Of a DNA stretch of 64,000 bases, positions 7,702-16,706 are shown one piece after another; positions within the stretch are counted from its first letter, which is position 1, and each line of letters starts with the position of its first letter. The stretch lies in NCBI RefSeq assembly GCF_039523075.1, contig NZ_BAAAEP010000023.1, positions 3,687 through 67,686 of the forward strand. The letters are read 5' to 3'. The notes under the pieces are model-generated. The model did no database searches, had not been told where the DNA came from, and saw only the letters and a program-made list of their open reading frames with translations. Source of the stretch: Caenispirillum bisanense. GTDB taxonomy: Bacteria > Pseudomonadota > Alphaproteobacteria > Rhodospirillales > Rhodospirillaceae. A program made the position numbers and the translations under genes.

Positions 7702-8214
7702 ATGCGCACAGAACTGTCCGTCAACGGGCGCTCCACCGTGGTGGAGGCGGACCCGCGGACCACCCTGCTCGATGCCCTGCGCCATCACCTGGGGCTCACC
7801 GGCAGCAAGAAGGGCTGCGACCACGGCCAATGCGGCGCCTGCACGGTGATCGTCAACGGCCGCCGCATCAATGCCTGCCTGACGCTCGCCTGCATGCACG
7901 ACGGCGACAGCATCACCACCATCGAAGGGCTGGGCACGCCGCAGGCGCTGTCGCCGCTGCAGGCGGCCTTCCTGCATCACGATGCCTTCCAGTGCGGCTA
8001 CTGCACGCCGGGGCAGATCTGTTCCGCCGCCGCCATGCTGGAGGAAATCGCCGCCGGCTGGCCGAGCCATGTCACCGACGACCTGGAGGCGCCGCCGCCG
8101 TTCTCCGACGCCGAGATCGCCGAGCGCATGAGCGGCAACCTGTGCCGCTGTTCCGCCTACCCCAACATCGTCGCCGCCATCCGCGATGCGGCGGCGGGGA
8201 GGACCGGGGCATGA
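7702..8214 (+). CDS. Aldehyde oxidoreductase, [2Fe-2S] subunit (PaoA-like)
   Basis: Small electron-transfer subunit of a xanthine-oxidase-family molybdenum hydroxylase. Start ATG at 7702 (GAGGA about 10 bases upstream), 170 residues. The N-terminal plant-ferredoxin-type cluster uses GCDHGQCGAC and Cys59; the C-terminal cluster uses CGYC and LCRC. E. coli PaoA carries a twin-arginine signal, but none is present here: the ferredoxin domain begins almost at residue 1, so this enzyme is predicted to be cytoplasmic. First gene of a three-gene operon joined by ATGA overlaps. Confidence 0.92.
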   Translation: MRTELSVNGRSTVVEADPRTTLLDALRHHLGLTGSKKGCDHGQCGACTVIVNGRRINACLTLACMHDGDSITTIEGLGTPQALSPLQAAFLHHDAFQCGYCTPGQICSAAAMLEEIAAGWPSHVTDDLEAPPPFSDAEIAERMSGNLCRCSAYPNIVAAIRDAAAGRTGA

Positions 8215-9203
8215 GGCCGTTCGACTACCACCGGGCCACCTCCCCCGCCGACGCCGCCGCGGCCGCCGGTACCGCCGGCACCACCATCATCGCCGGCGGC
8301 ACCAACCTGCTCGACCTCATGAAGCTGGAGGTGATGACGCCGGAGCGGCTGGTGGACATCAACCGCCTGGACCTGGGGGAGATCACCGCCGCCGACGACG
8401 GCGGCCTGCGCATCGGCGCCCTGGTGCGCAACGCCGACCTGGCGGCCGATCCGCGGGTGCGGCGGGATTATCCGGTGCTGTCGCGGGCCCTGCTGGCCGG
8501 GGCCAGTGCCCAGTTGCGCAACAAGGCCACCACCGGCGGCAACCTGCTGCAGCGGACGCGCTGCTACTACTTCTACAACACCGCCATGCCCTGCAACAAA
8601 CGGCAGCCGGGCTCCGGCTGCGGCGCCATCGGCGGGGTGACGCGCCTGCACGCCATCCTGGGCGCCAGCCCCCACTGCATCGCCACCCACCCGAGCGACA
8701 TGGCCGTCGCCCTGCTCGCCCTTGATGCGGTGGTGGAGGTGGAAGGGACGGAGGGCACCCGCCGCCGCGTGCCGCTATCCGGGTTCCACCGCCTGCCGGG
8801 CGACACCCCGCACGTGGAAACCGTGCTGCAACCGGGGGAGCTGATCACCGCCGTCACCCTGCCGCCGCCGGCCGGCGGGCGGCAGCTGTACCGCAAGGTG
8901 CGCGACCGCGCCTCCTTCGCCTTCGCCCTGGTCTCCGTCGCCGCCGTGGTGACGCTCGACGACGCCGGCCGCATCGACCGCGCGGCGCTGGCCTTCGGCG
9001 GCCTCGCCCACAAGCCCTGGCGCGACCCGGCGGTGGAAGACCTGCTGCGCGGCGAGGCGCCCTCCGACGCCCTGTTCGACCGTGCCGCCGACCGCCTGCT
9101 GGCCGACGCCCGCGGCCAGGGCGGCAACGACTTCAAGATCCCCCTCACCCGCCGCACCCTCAAGGCCGTGCTGGCCGAGGCGACCCGGGAGACTGCCGCA
9201 TGA
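8211..9203 (+). CDS. Aldehyde oxidoreductase, FAD-binding subunit (PaoB-like)
   Basis: Middle subunit, carrying FAD between the iron-sulfur and molybdenum subunits. 330 residues, start ATG overlapping the previous stop. FAD-binding motifs IIAGGTNLLDLMK and TTGGNLLQRTRC are clear. The segment RCYYFYNTAMPCNKRQPGSGC carries the extra cysteines that in E. coli PaoB bind an additional [4Fe-4S] cluster, distinguishing this group from ordinary xanthine dehydrogenase FAD subunits. Confidence 0.93.
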   Translation: MRPFDYHRATSPADAAAAAGTAGTTIIAGGTNLLDLMKLEVMTPERLVDINRLDLGEITAADDGGLRIGALVRNADLAADPRVRRDYPVLSRALLAGASAQLRNKATTGGNLLQRTRCYYFYNTAMPCNKRQPGSGCGAIGGVTRLHAILGASPHCIATHPSDMAVALLALDAVVEVEGTEGTRRRVPLSGFHRLPGDTPHVETVLQPGELITAVTLPPPAGGRQLYRKVRDRASFAFALVSVAAVVTLDDAGRIDRAALAFGGLAHKPWRDPAVEDLLRGEAPSDALFDRAADRLLADARGQGGNDFKIPLTRRTLKAVLAEATRETAA

Positions 9204-11404
9204 CCACCTCTCTGCGCATCGACGAGCCCGACCACCGCAACCGCCTCGACCACATGGCCCAGGGCACCCTGGGGGAGCCGCTGGACCGCCCGGAGGGGCC
9301 GCTGAAGGTCACCGGCACCGCCGCCTATGCCGACGAATGGCAGCCCGAGGGCCTCTGCCACGGCGTGCTGGTGCGGGCCGCCATCGCCAAGGGCCGCGTC
9401 ACCGCCGTCGGGGCGGAGGCGGTGGCGGCGCTGCCGGGGGTGCTGGCGGTCATCACCGACGACCGCCTGCTGCGCCACCCAGCCCAGGGCATGGCCGCCA
9501 AGGCACCGGCCCAGGGGCCGGACCAGATCACCTACTTCGGCCAGCCGGTGGTGGCGCTGGTGGTGGCGGAAAGCTTCGAGCAGGCCCGCCACGGGGCGGA
9601 GGCGCTGCAGGTCTCCTACGCCCGCGACGACGACGCCGTGCTCGACCTGGAAAGCCCGGACGCCCCGGTCGATGCGCCCGACGCCAAGCAGACCGCCCGG
9701 GGCGACCTCGACCGCGCCATGGCGGAGGCGGCCCATGCCCTGGATGTGGTCTATCGCACGCCGGGCCACGTCAGCGCCGCCATGGAGCCGCACGCCGCCA
9801 TCGCCGCGTGGGACGGCGGCCTTCTCACCCTACGCGGCAGCTATCAGATGTTGCGCTTCAACCGGCTGGAACTGGCCGATGCCCTTGGGGTGGAGCCCGA
9901 TGCGGTGCGCATCCTGGCGCCCTATGTGGGCGGCGGCTTCGGCTCCAAGCTTGGCATCTCGCACGAGGCAGTGGCGGCGGCCATCGCCGCACAGCAGCTG
10001 AAGCGCCCGGTTTCGGTGGTGCTGAGCCGCCAGCAGGTGTTCGGATGCACGATGCATAGAAGCGAGACGCGCCAGCGCATCCGCCTCGCCGCCGATGCCG
10101 ACGGCCGCCTGATCGGCATCGGGCACGAGGCTCTGGTGGGCAACCTGCCGGGCGAGGCCTTCGCCGAGCCGGTCACCCAGGCGACGCCCTTCGTCTATGG
10201 CGGCGAGCATCGCGTCACCGGCCTGCGGGTGGCCCGCCTCAACCGCACCTGCGCCGGATCGGTGCGGGCGCCGGGGGAAGCGGTCGGCCACACCGCCCTG
10301 GAAGGCGCCATGGACGAGCTGGCGGAAGCGGCCGGCATCGACCCGGTGGAGCTGCGCCGCCGCAACATCCCGCCGCAAGACCCGGTGCGCGGGGTGCCGT
10401 TTTCCTCCCACACCATGGCGCGCTGCCTGGACCACGGGGCGGAGGCCTTCGGCTGGCACCGCCGGCAGCCGCAGCCGGGACAGGTGCGCGACGGCGAATG
10501 GCTGATCGGGCTCGGCATGGCCTCGGCGGTGCGGGTCAACATGGTGGTGGAGGCGCGCGCCCGCGTCCGCCTGACGCCCGATGGCCGCGCCGAGGTGGAA
10601 AGCGACATGACCGACATCGGCACCGGCACCTATGCGGTGCTGACGCAGATCGCCTCGGAAATGCTCGGGCTGCCCATGGACCGGGTGACCACCCGCCTCG
10701 GCGATACCGACCTGCCGCCGGGCTCCGGTTCCGGCGGGTCGTTCGGTGCTGCCTCCACCGGCACCGCCGTCTTCCTGGCGTGCGAGGCGCTGCGCCGCGA
10801 CCTCTGCCACCGGCTGGAGTGCGAGGAGGAAGACCTGACCCTGAAGGACGGCATGGCGGTGGCCGGCAACCGCCGGGTGGCGCTGACCGAACTGCTGGCC
10901 GGGCAGACGCTCGCCGAAATCGGCCACGTCACCCCCGGCGCGGTGGCGAAGAAGGTCCGCCAGGCCACCTACGGCGCCTATTTCGCCGAGGTGGCGGTGA
11001 ACGCGGTAACCGGCGAGGCGCGGGTGCGCCGCATGCACGGCACCTTCGCCGCCGGCCGCATCCTCAACGCCAAGACGGCGCGATCGCAGTGCCTGGGGGC
11101 GATGGTGTTCGGCATCGGCATGGCCCTGACCGAGGAACTGCTGTTCGATCCCCGCCACGGCCACATGGTCAACCACGACTTCGCCGAATACCACCTGCCG
11201 GTGAACGCCGACGTGCCGGCCATCGCCGTCGACCTGCTGGAGGAACGCGACCCCTGGGTCAATCCCATGCAGGCCAAGGGTATCGGCGAGCTGGCCATCT
11301 GCGGCGCGGCGGCGGCGGTGACCAATGCGATCTACAACGCCTGCGGCGTCCGCATCCGCCACCTGCCCGCCACCCCGGACAAGATCCTCGCCGGCCTGCC
11401 GTGA
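9200..11404 (+). CDS. Aldehyde oxidoreductase, molybdopterin-binding subunit (PaoC-like)
   Basis: Catalytic subunit, 734 residues, oxidising aldehydes or N-heterocycles to the acid or hydroxylated form. Start overlaps the FAD subunit stop (ATGA). Family motifs seen: VGGGFGSKLG for cofactor binding in the first third, and near the C-terminus GIGELAICGAAAAV, where Glu about residue 697 is the expected active-site base. Substrate cannot be told; PaoABC homologues favour aromatic aldehydes. No XdhC/PaoD-type cofactor-insertion chaperone follows it, so maturation must rely on one encoded elsewhere. Confidence 0.94.
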   Translation: MTTSLRIDEPDHRNRLDHMAQGTLGEPLDRPEGPLKVTGTAAYADEWQPEGLCHGVLVRAAIAKGRVTAVGAEAVAALPGVLAVITDDRLLRHPAQGMAAKAPAQGPDQITYFGQPVVALVVAESFEQARHGAEALQVSYARDDDAVLDLESPDAPVDAPDAKQTARGDLDRAMAEAAHALDVVYRTPGHVSAAMEPHAAIAAWDGGLLTLRGSYQMLRFNRLELADALGVEPDAVRILAPYVGGGFGSKLGISHEAVAAAIAAQQLKRPVSVVLSRQQVFGCTMHRSETRQRIRLAADADGRLIGIGHEALVGNLPGEAFAEPVTQATPFVYGGEHRVTGLRVARLNRTCAGSVRAPGEAVGHTALEGAMDELAEAAGIDPVELRRRNIPPQDPVRGVPFSSHTMARCLDHGAEAFGWHRRQPQPGQVRDGEWLIGLGMASAVRVNMVVEARARVRLTPDGRAEVESDMTDIGTGTYAVLTQIASEMLGLPMDRVTTRLGDTDLPPGSGSGGSFGAASTGTAVFLACEALRRDLCHRLECEEEDLTLKDGMAVAGNRRVALTELLAGQTLAEIGHVTPGAVAKKVRQATYGAYFAEVAVNAVTGEARVRRMHGTFAAGRILNAKTARSQCLGAMVFGIGMALTEELLFDPRHGHMVNHDFAEYHLPVNADVPAIAVDLLEERDPWVNPMQAKGIGELAICGAAAAVTNAIYNACGVRIRHLPATPDKILAGLP

Positions 11405-11407
11405 CGG

Positions 11408-11422
11408 CGGGAGGCCCTCCCG
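11408..11422. terminator. Bidirectional terminator-like hairpin
   Basis: CGGGAGG-C-CCTCCCG lies exactly between the stop codons of two convergent genes (paoC-like ending 11404 and the serine hydrolase ending 11424). It is symmetrical and could end transcription from both sides, though no T-run is present. Confidence 0.5.
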
Positions 11423-11423
11423 G

Positions 11424-12641
11424 TCAGTCGATCATGGGGGCGTGCTGGTAGAGGGCATCGCGGAGGGCGGTCGGGAAGGCCCCCGCCATGCCCTCGAACG
11501 CCGTGTTGGTCAGTGCCACCAGGGAAATCCCGTTCGTCCTGTCGACGAACCAGGAATGGCCGTAGGCGCCGCCCCACTGCAGGGTGCCGGCCGCCTGGGG
11601 AGTGTTGGCGGCGGCGGGATCGACCAGCACCGCCCAGCCATAGCCGAAGCCCCACCCCGGCCCCTGCGTTTCCGCCTGCGGCCCGACGTGGTCCGCCGCC
11701 ATCTCCGCCACTGTTGCCGGCCGCAGAAGCGGCTCGCCCTGGCGCCGGATCATCTCCAGAACGCGAAGGACATCCTCGGCCGTGCCAGCCATGCCGGCGC
11801 CGCCCGAGGGGTAGGAGCCTGGGTCCAGGATCCGCGACGGCGCGAAGGTCACAGCGAAGCCGTTGGCCGAGACGACGATGCCATCGGTCATCAGCACCGG
11901 CGCCGGGTCGCCATCGGCGTAGGCCTGGGTCAGCCGGTCACCATCGACGACCGCGAAGTCGGTGCTGTCCATTCCCAGGGGGGCAGTCACCCTCTCCCTG
12001 ACGATGTCGGGCAGGCGCTTTCCTTCGGCCTTCTCCAGAACCGCCCCCAGCACATCCGTCCCCAGGGAGTAGCGCCACTGCGTCCCCGGCGCAAAGGCAA
12101 GCGGTGCGGCCGCCAGCCGGCGCAGGTTCTCCGCGAGCGATAGGCCCGGCTGATCAAGGCCGTCGGAGACGTTCAGCCTGTGGTACGGCCCATCCGGCGG
12201 TTCGAGAAAGCCATAGGACAGGCCGGAGGTATGAAGAAGCAGATGGCGCACGGTGATGACCGGCTCCGACCCGTCGGGCAGCGCGGGGCGGAAGTCGGGC
12301 AGCCACCGCGTCACCGGGGCGTCGAGGTCCAGGCGCCCCTCCTCCACAAGGCGCATGGCCGCCACGCTGACGATCGGCTTGGTGATCGAGGCGAGACGGA
12401 AGATCGCGTCGTCCCGCATGGGCACCCCCGCCTCGCGATCGGCAAGGCCGGCGGCGCGGCGATAGACCACCTCGCCGTCCCTGGCGACCAGGACGACGGC
12501 GCCGACAATGCGCTGTTCCGCCAGGGCGGTATCAATGACCTGGTCCAGTTTCGTGGCCAGTGCGTCGTCAACGGCGGCCTCCGCCGTGGCGACGGTGGCT
12601 GCAGCGAGGGCAAGGGCAAGGGCAAAGAGGCTGGTGCGCAT
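11424..12641 (-). CDS. Secreted serine hydrolase, beta-lactamase/esterase family
   Basis: Penicillin-binding-protein-like serine hydrolase, 405 residues from the ATG at 12641. A signal peptide (MRTSLFALALALAAATVATA) sends it to the periplasm. Catalytic Ser85-x-x-Lys88 in the motif SITK, the second motif Tyr-Ser-Leu in WRYSLGTDVLG, and an HSW-type third motif near GGAYGHSWF. This pattern fits family S12/EstB-type esterases and class C-like beta-lactamases; most chromosomal members are esterases or peptidases rather than resistance enzymes. Divergent from a TetR regulator 72 bases away, which probably controls it. Confidence 0.88.
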   Translation of the reverse strand: MRTSLFALALALAAATVATAEAAVDDALATKLDQVIDTALAEQRIVGAVVLVARDGEVVYRRAAGLADREAGVPMRDDAIFRLASITKPIVSVAAMRLVEEGRLDLDAPVTRWLPDFRPALPDGSEPVITVRHLLLHTSGLSYGFLEPPDGPYHRLNVSDGLDQPGLSLAENLRRLAAAPLAFAPGTQWRYSLGTDVLGAVLEKAEGKRLPDIVRERVTAPLGMDSTDFAVVDGDRLTQAYADGDPAPVLMTDGIVVSANGFAVTFAPSRILDPGSYPSGGAGMAGTAEDVLRVLEMIRRQGEPLLRPATVAEMAADHVGPQAETQGPGWGFGYGWAVLVDPAAANTPQAAGTLQWGGAYGHSWFVDRTNGISLVALTNTAFEGMAGAFPTALRDALYQHAPMID

Positions 12642-12713
12642 GGCAGCATCACCTATATAAGGAACGATCACTCCTGATATCGCATCCGGCCGGCAAATTC
12701 CAGAGGGATCATT

Positions 12714-13346
12714 GTGAAAAATACCGAACGGCCCGCCCGCCCAAGGGGACGCCCCCGCGCCTTCGACCGCTCCGAAGCCCTGGCCCGCGCCGCCATGACG
12801 TTCTGGCGCCTGGGGTATGAGGGGGCGTCCATCGCCGACCTGACCGCCGCGATGGGCATAACGCCGCAAAGCCTCTATGCCGCCTTCTCGTCCAAGGCCG
12901 ACCTCTATCGGGAGGCGCTGACGTGGTACCAGGAGACCATGGGCGCCTCGACGCGGCAGGCGCTGGCGGAAGAGGACGTGGTCACGGCCCTGGTGCGGGT
13001 GCTGCGGGAGGCGGCACGGGACTTTGCGGCCCCCGACCGGCCGCCGGGCTGCATGATCTCCACCGCCGTCCTGACCTGCGCGGTCGAGAACGATCCCCTC
13101 GCGCACCACGTCACCGCCTTGCGCACGGCCACCCTGGCGGCCATCGCCGACCGCATCCGACGGGGCATTGCCGACGGGCAGTTGAAGCCGGAGACGGACC
13201 CCGGCTCCCTGGCGCGGTTTGTCGGCGCCATGATCCAGGGGATGTCGGTGCAGGCGCGCGACGGCGCGTCGGAGGCAGAATTGTCAGCGATGGTGGACCA
13301 CGCCGCCGCCGCCATAGGCCGCTACACGGCCTCCCGCGCGAAGTAG
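12714..13346 (+). CDS. TetR/AcrR family transcriptional regulator
   Basis: 210-residue repressor starting at a GTG (12714) behind AGAGGGA. N-terminal helix-turn-helix YEGASIADLTAAMGITPQSLYAAFSSKADLY is typical; the C-terminal ligand pocket begins near residue 80 and carries the PGCMISTA segment seen in the AefR/NemR-like subgroup. Most likely target is the divergent serine hydrolase and itself. Its last 25 bases overlap the end of the convergent livF gene. Confidence 0.9.
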   Translation: MKNTERPARPRGRPRAFDRSEALARAAMTFWRLGYEGASIADLTAAMGITPQSLYAAFSSKADLYREALTWYQETMGASTRQALAEEDVVTALVRVLREAARDFAAPDRPPGCMISTAVLTCAVENDPLAHHVTALRTATLAAIADRIRRGIADGQLKPETDPGSLARFVGAMIQGMSVQARDGASEAELSAMVDHAAAAIGRYTASRAK

Positions 13347-14041
13347 AGGTCGTGCAGGCGATCCAGGTTCACCTGCGGTGCCGGGCACGACAGCAGCACC
13401 TTGCCCGACCGCATCAGGTTGACGTCATCGGCCAGGGCGAGGGCGCGGTTGGTGTTCTGCTCCACCAGCACCACCGTCAGCCCCTGCGCCTTCAAGTCGG
13501 CGAGGATCTTGAAGATCTCGTCGACGATGACGGGCGCAAGGCCGAGGGAGGGCTCGTCTATGAGCAGCACCTTCGGTTCCTCCATCAGCCCGCGGCCCAT
13601 GGCGACCATCTGCGCCTCCCCGCCCGACAACGAGCCGGCCATCTGGCTGCGGCGTTCGCGCAGGCGGGGGAACAGGTCGAACACGCGCTCCAGATTCTGC
13701 TTCCAGCGCGGCCGGCCGCTGCGGGGGTAGGCGCCCATCAGCAGGTTGTCGAGCACGCTCATGTCGGGAAATACCATGCGGCCTTCCGGTATCATCACCA
13801 CGCCACGGTCGACGATGTCCCAGGTGCGGGTGCGCGCCAGGCTCTCGCCGTGCAGGGAGATGGCGCCGGAGGACGTCTTTACCAGGCCCATCATGGCGCG
13901 CAGCAGGGTGGTCTTGCCGGCGCCGTTGGGGCCGACGATGACGGTGGTGCGGCCTTCCTGCACGGTCAGGTCGACGTCCCACAGGACGTTGATGCTGCCG
14001 TAGCCGGCGCGCAGGGATCGGACGTCAAGCAGCGCTGTCAC
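13322..14041 (-). CDS. livF: Branched-chain amino acid-type ABC transporter ATPase LivF
   Basis: Second ATPase of a HAAT-family importer, 239 residues, GTG start at 14041 overlapping the end of livG by 17 bases. Walker A VGPNGAGKTT, signature LSGGEAQMVAMGRGLM, Walker B VLLIDEPSLGLAP, and the H-loop region VVLVEQN, as in LivF (which has Gln-Asn in place of the switch His). Last gene of the livHMGF group. Members of this family import amino acids but also aromatic and dicarboxylic acids; the neighbouring beta-oxidation genes favour a carboxylate substrate here (inference). Confidence 0.93.
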   Translation of the reverse strand: MTALLDVRSLRAGYGSINVLWDVDLTVQEGRTTVIVGPNGAGKTTLLRAMMGLVKTSSGAISLHGESLARTRTWDIVDRGVVMIPEGRMVFPDMSVLDNLLMGAYPRSGRPRWKQNLERVFDLFPRLRERRSQMAGSLSGGEAQMVAMGRGLMEEPKVLLIDEPSLGLAPVIVDEIFKILADLKAQGLTVVLVEQNTNRALALADDVNLMRSGKVLLSCPAPQVNLDRLHDLYFAREAV

Positions 14042-14738
14042 CGGTGTAGCTCCTTATGACGCGGGCGTCGTTAAAGACCTCGTCGGGGGTGCCGTCGGCG
14101 ATAAGTTCGCCGAAGTTCAGCACCACGACGCGCGGGCACAGGGTCTTGATGGTCTCGATGTCGTGTTCGATGACAATCATGGTCAGGCCGTAGCGTTCCC
14201 GCACCCGCTGCAGGGTCCGGCCGAAGGCGCGCTTGGTGGCGGTTTCGAGGCCGCCCAGCACTTCGTCGAGCATGAGCAGGCGCGGCTCCACCGCCAGCGC
14301 CTTGCCGACCTCCAGCGCCTTCTGCTCGGTCAGCGCGAGGCCGTGGGCGGCGTCCACGTCCTGCTTGGCGGTCAGGTCGAGGAGGTCGAGGATCTCGTCG
14401 ATGCGGCGCTCATCCGCTCGTCCGGCGCCGAAGCGCTGGGCGACCATCAGGTTCTCGCGCACCGTCAGCTCGTGCATGGGCTGCGGGATCTGGAAGGTTC
14501 GGCCGATTCCCTGGCGCGCCCGCCGCCAGTTGGGCGCCTTCAGCAGCGGCTTGCCGGCGAACTCCAGTCGCCCGGCGCTGGGCGTCAGCACGCCGGAGAT
14601 GACGTTGAACAGCGTCGTCTTGCCGGCGCCGTTGGGGCCGATGAGGCCGAGCGTCTCGCCCTCGCCCATGGAGAAGGTGACGTTGCGCAGCGCCGCCACG
14701 CCACCGAAGTTCATCGAGACATCGTCAAGCACGAGCAT
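14025..14738 (-). CDS. livG: Branched-chain amino acid-type ABC transporter ATPase LivG
   Basis: First ATPase of the same importer. I place the start at ATG 14738 behind GGAGGA, inside the last codons of livM (14-base overlap), giving 237 residues beginning MLVLDDVSMNFGG. Walker A IGPNGAGKTT, the LivG-type segment IGRTFQIPQPMHELTVRENL, Walker B LLMLDEVLGGLE and H-loop VIEHDIETIK. The usual signature LSGG is replaced by LALTEQKALEVGKALA (signature Ser missing), as seen in some LivG relatives. Translationally coupled on both sides. Confidence 0.92.
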   Translation of the reverse strand: MLVLDDVSMNFGGVAALRNVTFSMGEGETLGLIGPNGAGKTTLFNVISGVLTPSAGRLEFAGKPLLKAPNWRRARQGIGRTFQIPQPMHELTVRENLMVAQRFGAGRADERRIDEILDLLDLTAKQDVDAAHGLALTEQKALEVGKALAVEPRLLMLDEVLGGLETATKRAFGRTLQRVRERYGLTMIVIEHDIETIKTLCPRVVVLNFGELIADGTPDEVFNDARVIRSYTGDSAA

Positions 14739-15750
14739 TGCTGTCCTCCGTCGCTTGGGGTGGCGTGGCTTGGGATGCGGCCACGCCGGCCGTCGCACGG
14801 TGTGGGCGCGCGACCCCGAGGCGGGCGAGCAGCGGCATCAGGCCCTGCGGGCTGAGCAGGATCATGGCGCCCAGCAGCACGCCGAACACCAGCTGGTGGC
14901 CGCTCGGCATAATCTCCTTGAACACCAGCTGATCGAGCAGATAGACCACCAGCGCCCCCATGAGCGGCCCCCACACGGTGCGGTAGCCGCCGAAGATGGC
15001 CGCGGCGATGGGCAGCACGGTCCAGGTGCCTGAGAAAGCGTATTCCGGGTCGAGGAAGCTGATCTGGTGGGCGTTGAAGGCGCCGACAACGCCGGTCATG
15101 AAGGCCGACACTACCAGCATCACCGCCTTCAGGTGCGTCGACGGCACGCCGACCACCCGCGTCGCCAGCTCGCTGTCGTGCATGGCCCGGAGCGCGAGGC
15201 CCCAGGTGCTGCGGCGGATGGCGTGGTAGACCGCCATCCAGGCCAGCACGATGCTCAGGATCAGAAGGTAGGCGCCGGTCTTGCTGGCGAGGTCGAGGCC
15301 GAGGATGGTCGGGAAGCCGGGAATGCTCAACAGCCCGCGGGCGCCGCCGGTGATGGAGGAGAACTCCACCGCCAGGATCTTGAAGATGTGGGCATAGGCC
15401 AGGATCGCCAGAGCAAAGTAGGGTCCGCGCAGGCGCAGCGCCGGCATGGTGGCGAGGGAGGCCACGGCGGCGCCGATCCCGCCGGCGACCATCGCCGTCA
15501 GCACCGGCCAGCCGTGATCCATCACCAGCAGCGCCGAGACATAGGCACCGACGCCGAAGAAGGCCGCATGGCCGAAGCTGACGAGACCCCCGAGGTTGCC
15601 GAGCAGCGCCCAGGCAACGGCGATGCCGGCGATGGTCAGGGCGGCGATCACCAGGCTCATCACATAGTCCATGCCGCCGAACAGCAGCGGCACGCCGACA
15701 TAGGCGACGGCCAGGAAGGCGAGCAGGAGGCCGGAGCGCATCACCATCAT
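14725..15750 (-). CDS. livM: Branched-chain amino acid-type ABC transporter permease LivM
   Basis: Integral membrane permease, 341 residues from the ATG at 15750 that overlaps the livH stop (ATGA). About nine to ten hydrophobic helices; the conserved permease segments GLVSFGHAAFFGVGAY and GTWTVLPIAAAIFGG are present, the latter before the coupling loop RTVWGPLMGALVVYLL. Pairs with LivH to form the channel. Confidence 0.93.
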   Translation of the reverse strand: MMVMRSGLLLAFLAVAYVGVPLLFGGMDYVMSLVIAALTIAGIAVAWALLGNLGGLVSFGHAAFFGVGAYVSALLVMDHGWPVLTAMVAGGIGAAVASLATMPALRLRGPYFALAILAYAHIFKILAVEFSSITGGARGLLSIPGFPTILGLDLASKTGAYLLILSIVLAWMAVYHAIRRSTWGLALRAMHDSELATRVVGVPSTHLKAVMLVVSAFMTGVVGAFNAHQISFLDPEYAFSGTWTVLPIAAAIFGGYRTVWGPLMGALVVYLLDQLVFKEIMPSGHQLVFGVLLGAMILLSPQGLMPLLARLGVARPHRATAGVAASQATPPQATEDSNARA

Positions 15751-16622
15751 TTGCCCACCCCCTTGCGCCCGAACAGGCCCGACGGCCGCAGGAACAGAAT
15801 CAGCAGGAAGATGACCATGCCGGTCAGTTCCTGCAGCGACGGCTTGGCGAAGGTGGCCGTCATGGTCTCGCCGACACCCAGGATCACCGCCCCCAGAAGC
15901 ACGCCGGGAACCGATCCGAGCCCGGCCAGCACGGTGATGACGAAGGCCTTGATGGTCAGCCCGTGGCCAAGGGCGGGGAAGACGACGGACGCCGTGTAGA
16001 GCGCGATCCCCGACACAGTGGCGAGCACCGCCGAAACGGCGAAGGACATTGCCTCCACCCGCGCCGGGTTCACCCCCATCAGCATGGCGGCATTGCGGTT
16101 GGACGACACCGCCCGCAGCGCCCGTCCGTGCCAGGTATGGTTCAGCCACCAGTAGGTCGCCCCCACCAGGGCCACGCCGGTACCGAAGAACAGGATTTCG
16201 CTGTTCATACTGAACAGGGTGCCGGCGATCACCGCGCCATCCATGAACCAGCTTACGGAGGTGGAGCGGATGTCGGCCGACCATGCCATCAGGATCACGT
16301 TGGTCAGCACGATGGCGATGCCGAAGGTGAGGATGAGCGAATTCAGCTCGCGGTCGTGGCGGATGCGTCCGATCAGGAAATAGACCAGCAGAGCCGTGAG
16401 CCCCACCACCGCCAGCGCCACCGGGATGGCGGCAATGGGGTTGAGGCCGAAGCTGCGTTCCATCTCGAAGGCGACATAGGCGGCCAGCAGCACCAGTTCG
16501 CCGTGGGCCAGATTGATGATGCGCATGGTGCCGAACACCAGCGCGAGGCCAAGCGCGACCATGGCATACCAGCCGCCGGCCAGCAGGCCCGAATACACGG
16601 CCTGCAGCGTCAGTTCCAACAT
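15747..16622 (-). CDS. livH: Branched-chain amino acid-type ABC transporter permease LivH
   Basis: 291-residue membrane permease, partner of LivM. Starts MLELTLQAVYSGLLAGGWYA and carries the family segment GTMRIINLAHGELVLLAAYVA and the coupling region ALGHGLTIKAFVITVLAGLGSVPG. The gene follows the solute-binding-protein gene after 84 bases that contain a strong hairpin, a common way of lowering permease expression relative to the binding protein. Confidence 0.93.
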   Translation of the reverse strand: MLELTLQAVYSGLLAGGWYAMVALGLALVFGTMRIINLAHGELVLLAAYVAFEMERSFGLNPIAAIPVALAVVGLTALLVYFLIGRIRHDRELNSLILTFGIAIVLTNVILMAWSADIRSTSVSWFMDGAVIAGTLFSMNSEILFFGTGVALVGATYWWLNHTWHGRALRAVSSNRNAAMLMGVNPARVEAMSFAVSAVLATVSGIALYTASVVFPALGHGLTIKAFVITVLAGLGSVPGVLLGAVILGVGETMTATFAKPSLQELTGMVIFLLILFLRPSGLFGRKGVGK

Positions 16623-16678
16623 GTCCCGTTCCCAGCAGCCAGGGGTTGGACGGAAGGGCGAGAGGCAGGGAAGGTCCG

Positions 16679-16699
16679 GGGCCGGCGGGGCGCCGGCCC
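16679..16699 (-). terminator. Strong hairpin between binding-protein gene and livH
   Basis: GGGCCGGCG and CGCCGGCCC form a perfect 9-base stem with a GGG loop just past the stop codon of the solute-binding-protein gene. With no T-run it looks like an attenuator or mRNA 3'-end protector that keeps binding-protein mRNA more abundant than permease mRNA. Confidence 0.6.
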
Positions 16700-16706
16700 G
16701 GCTCCC

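Noticed and set aside
13322..13346. Overlap of the TetR and livF genes as a sign of misannotation
   Set aside because: Both reading frames have strong family matches to their ends; a 25-base convergent overlap is acceptable.
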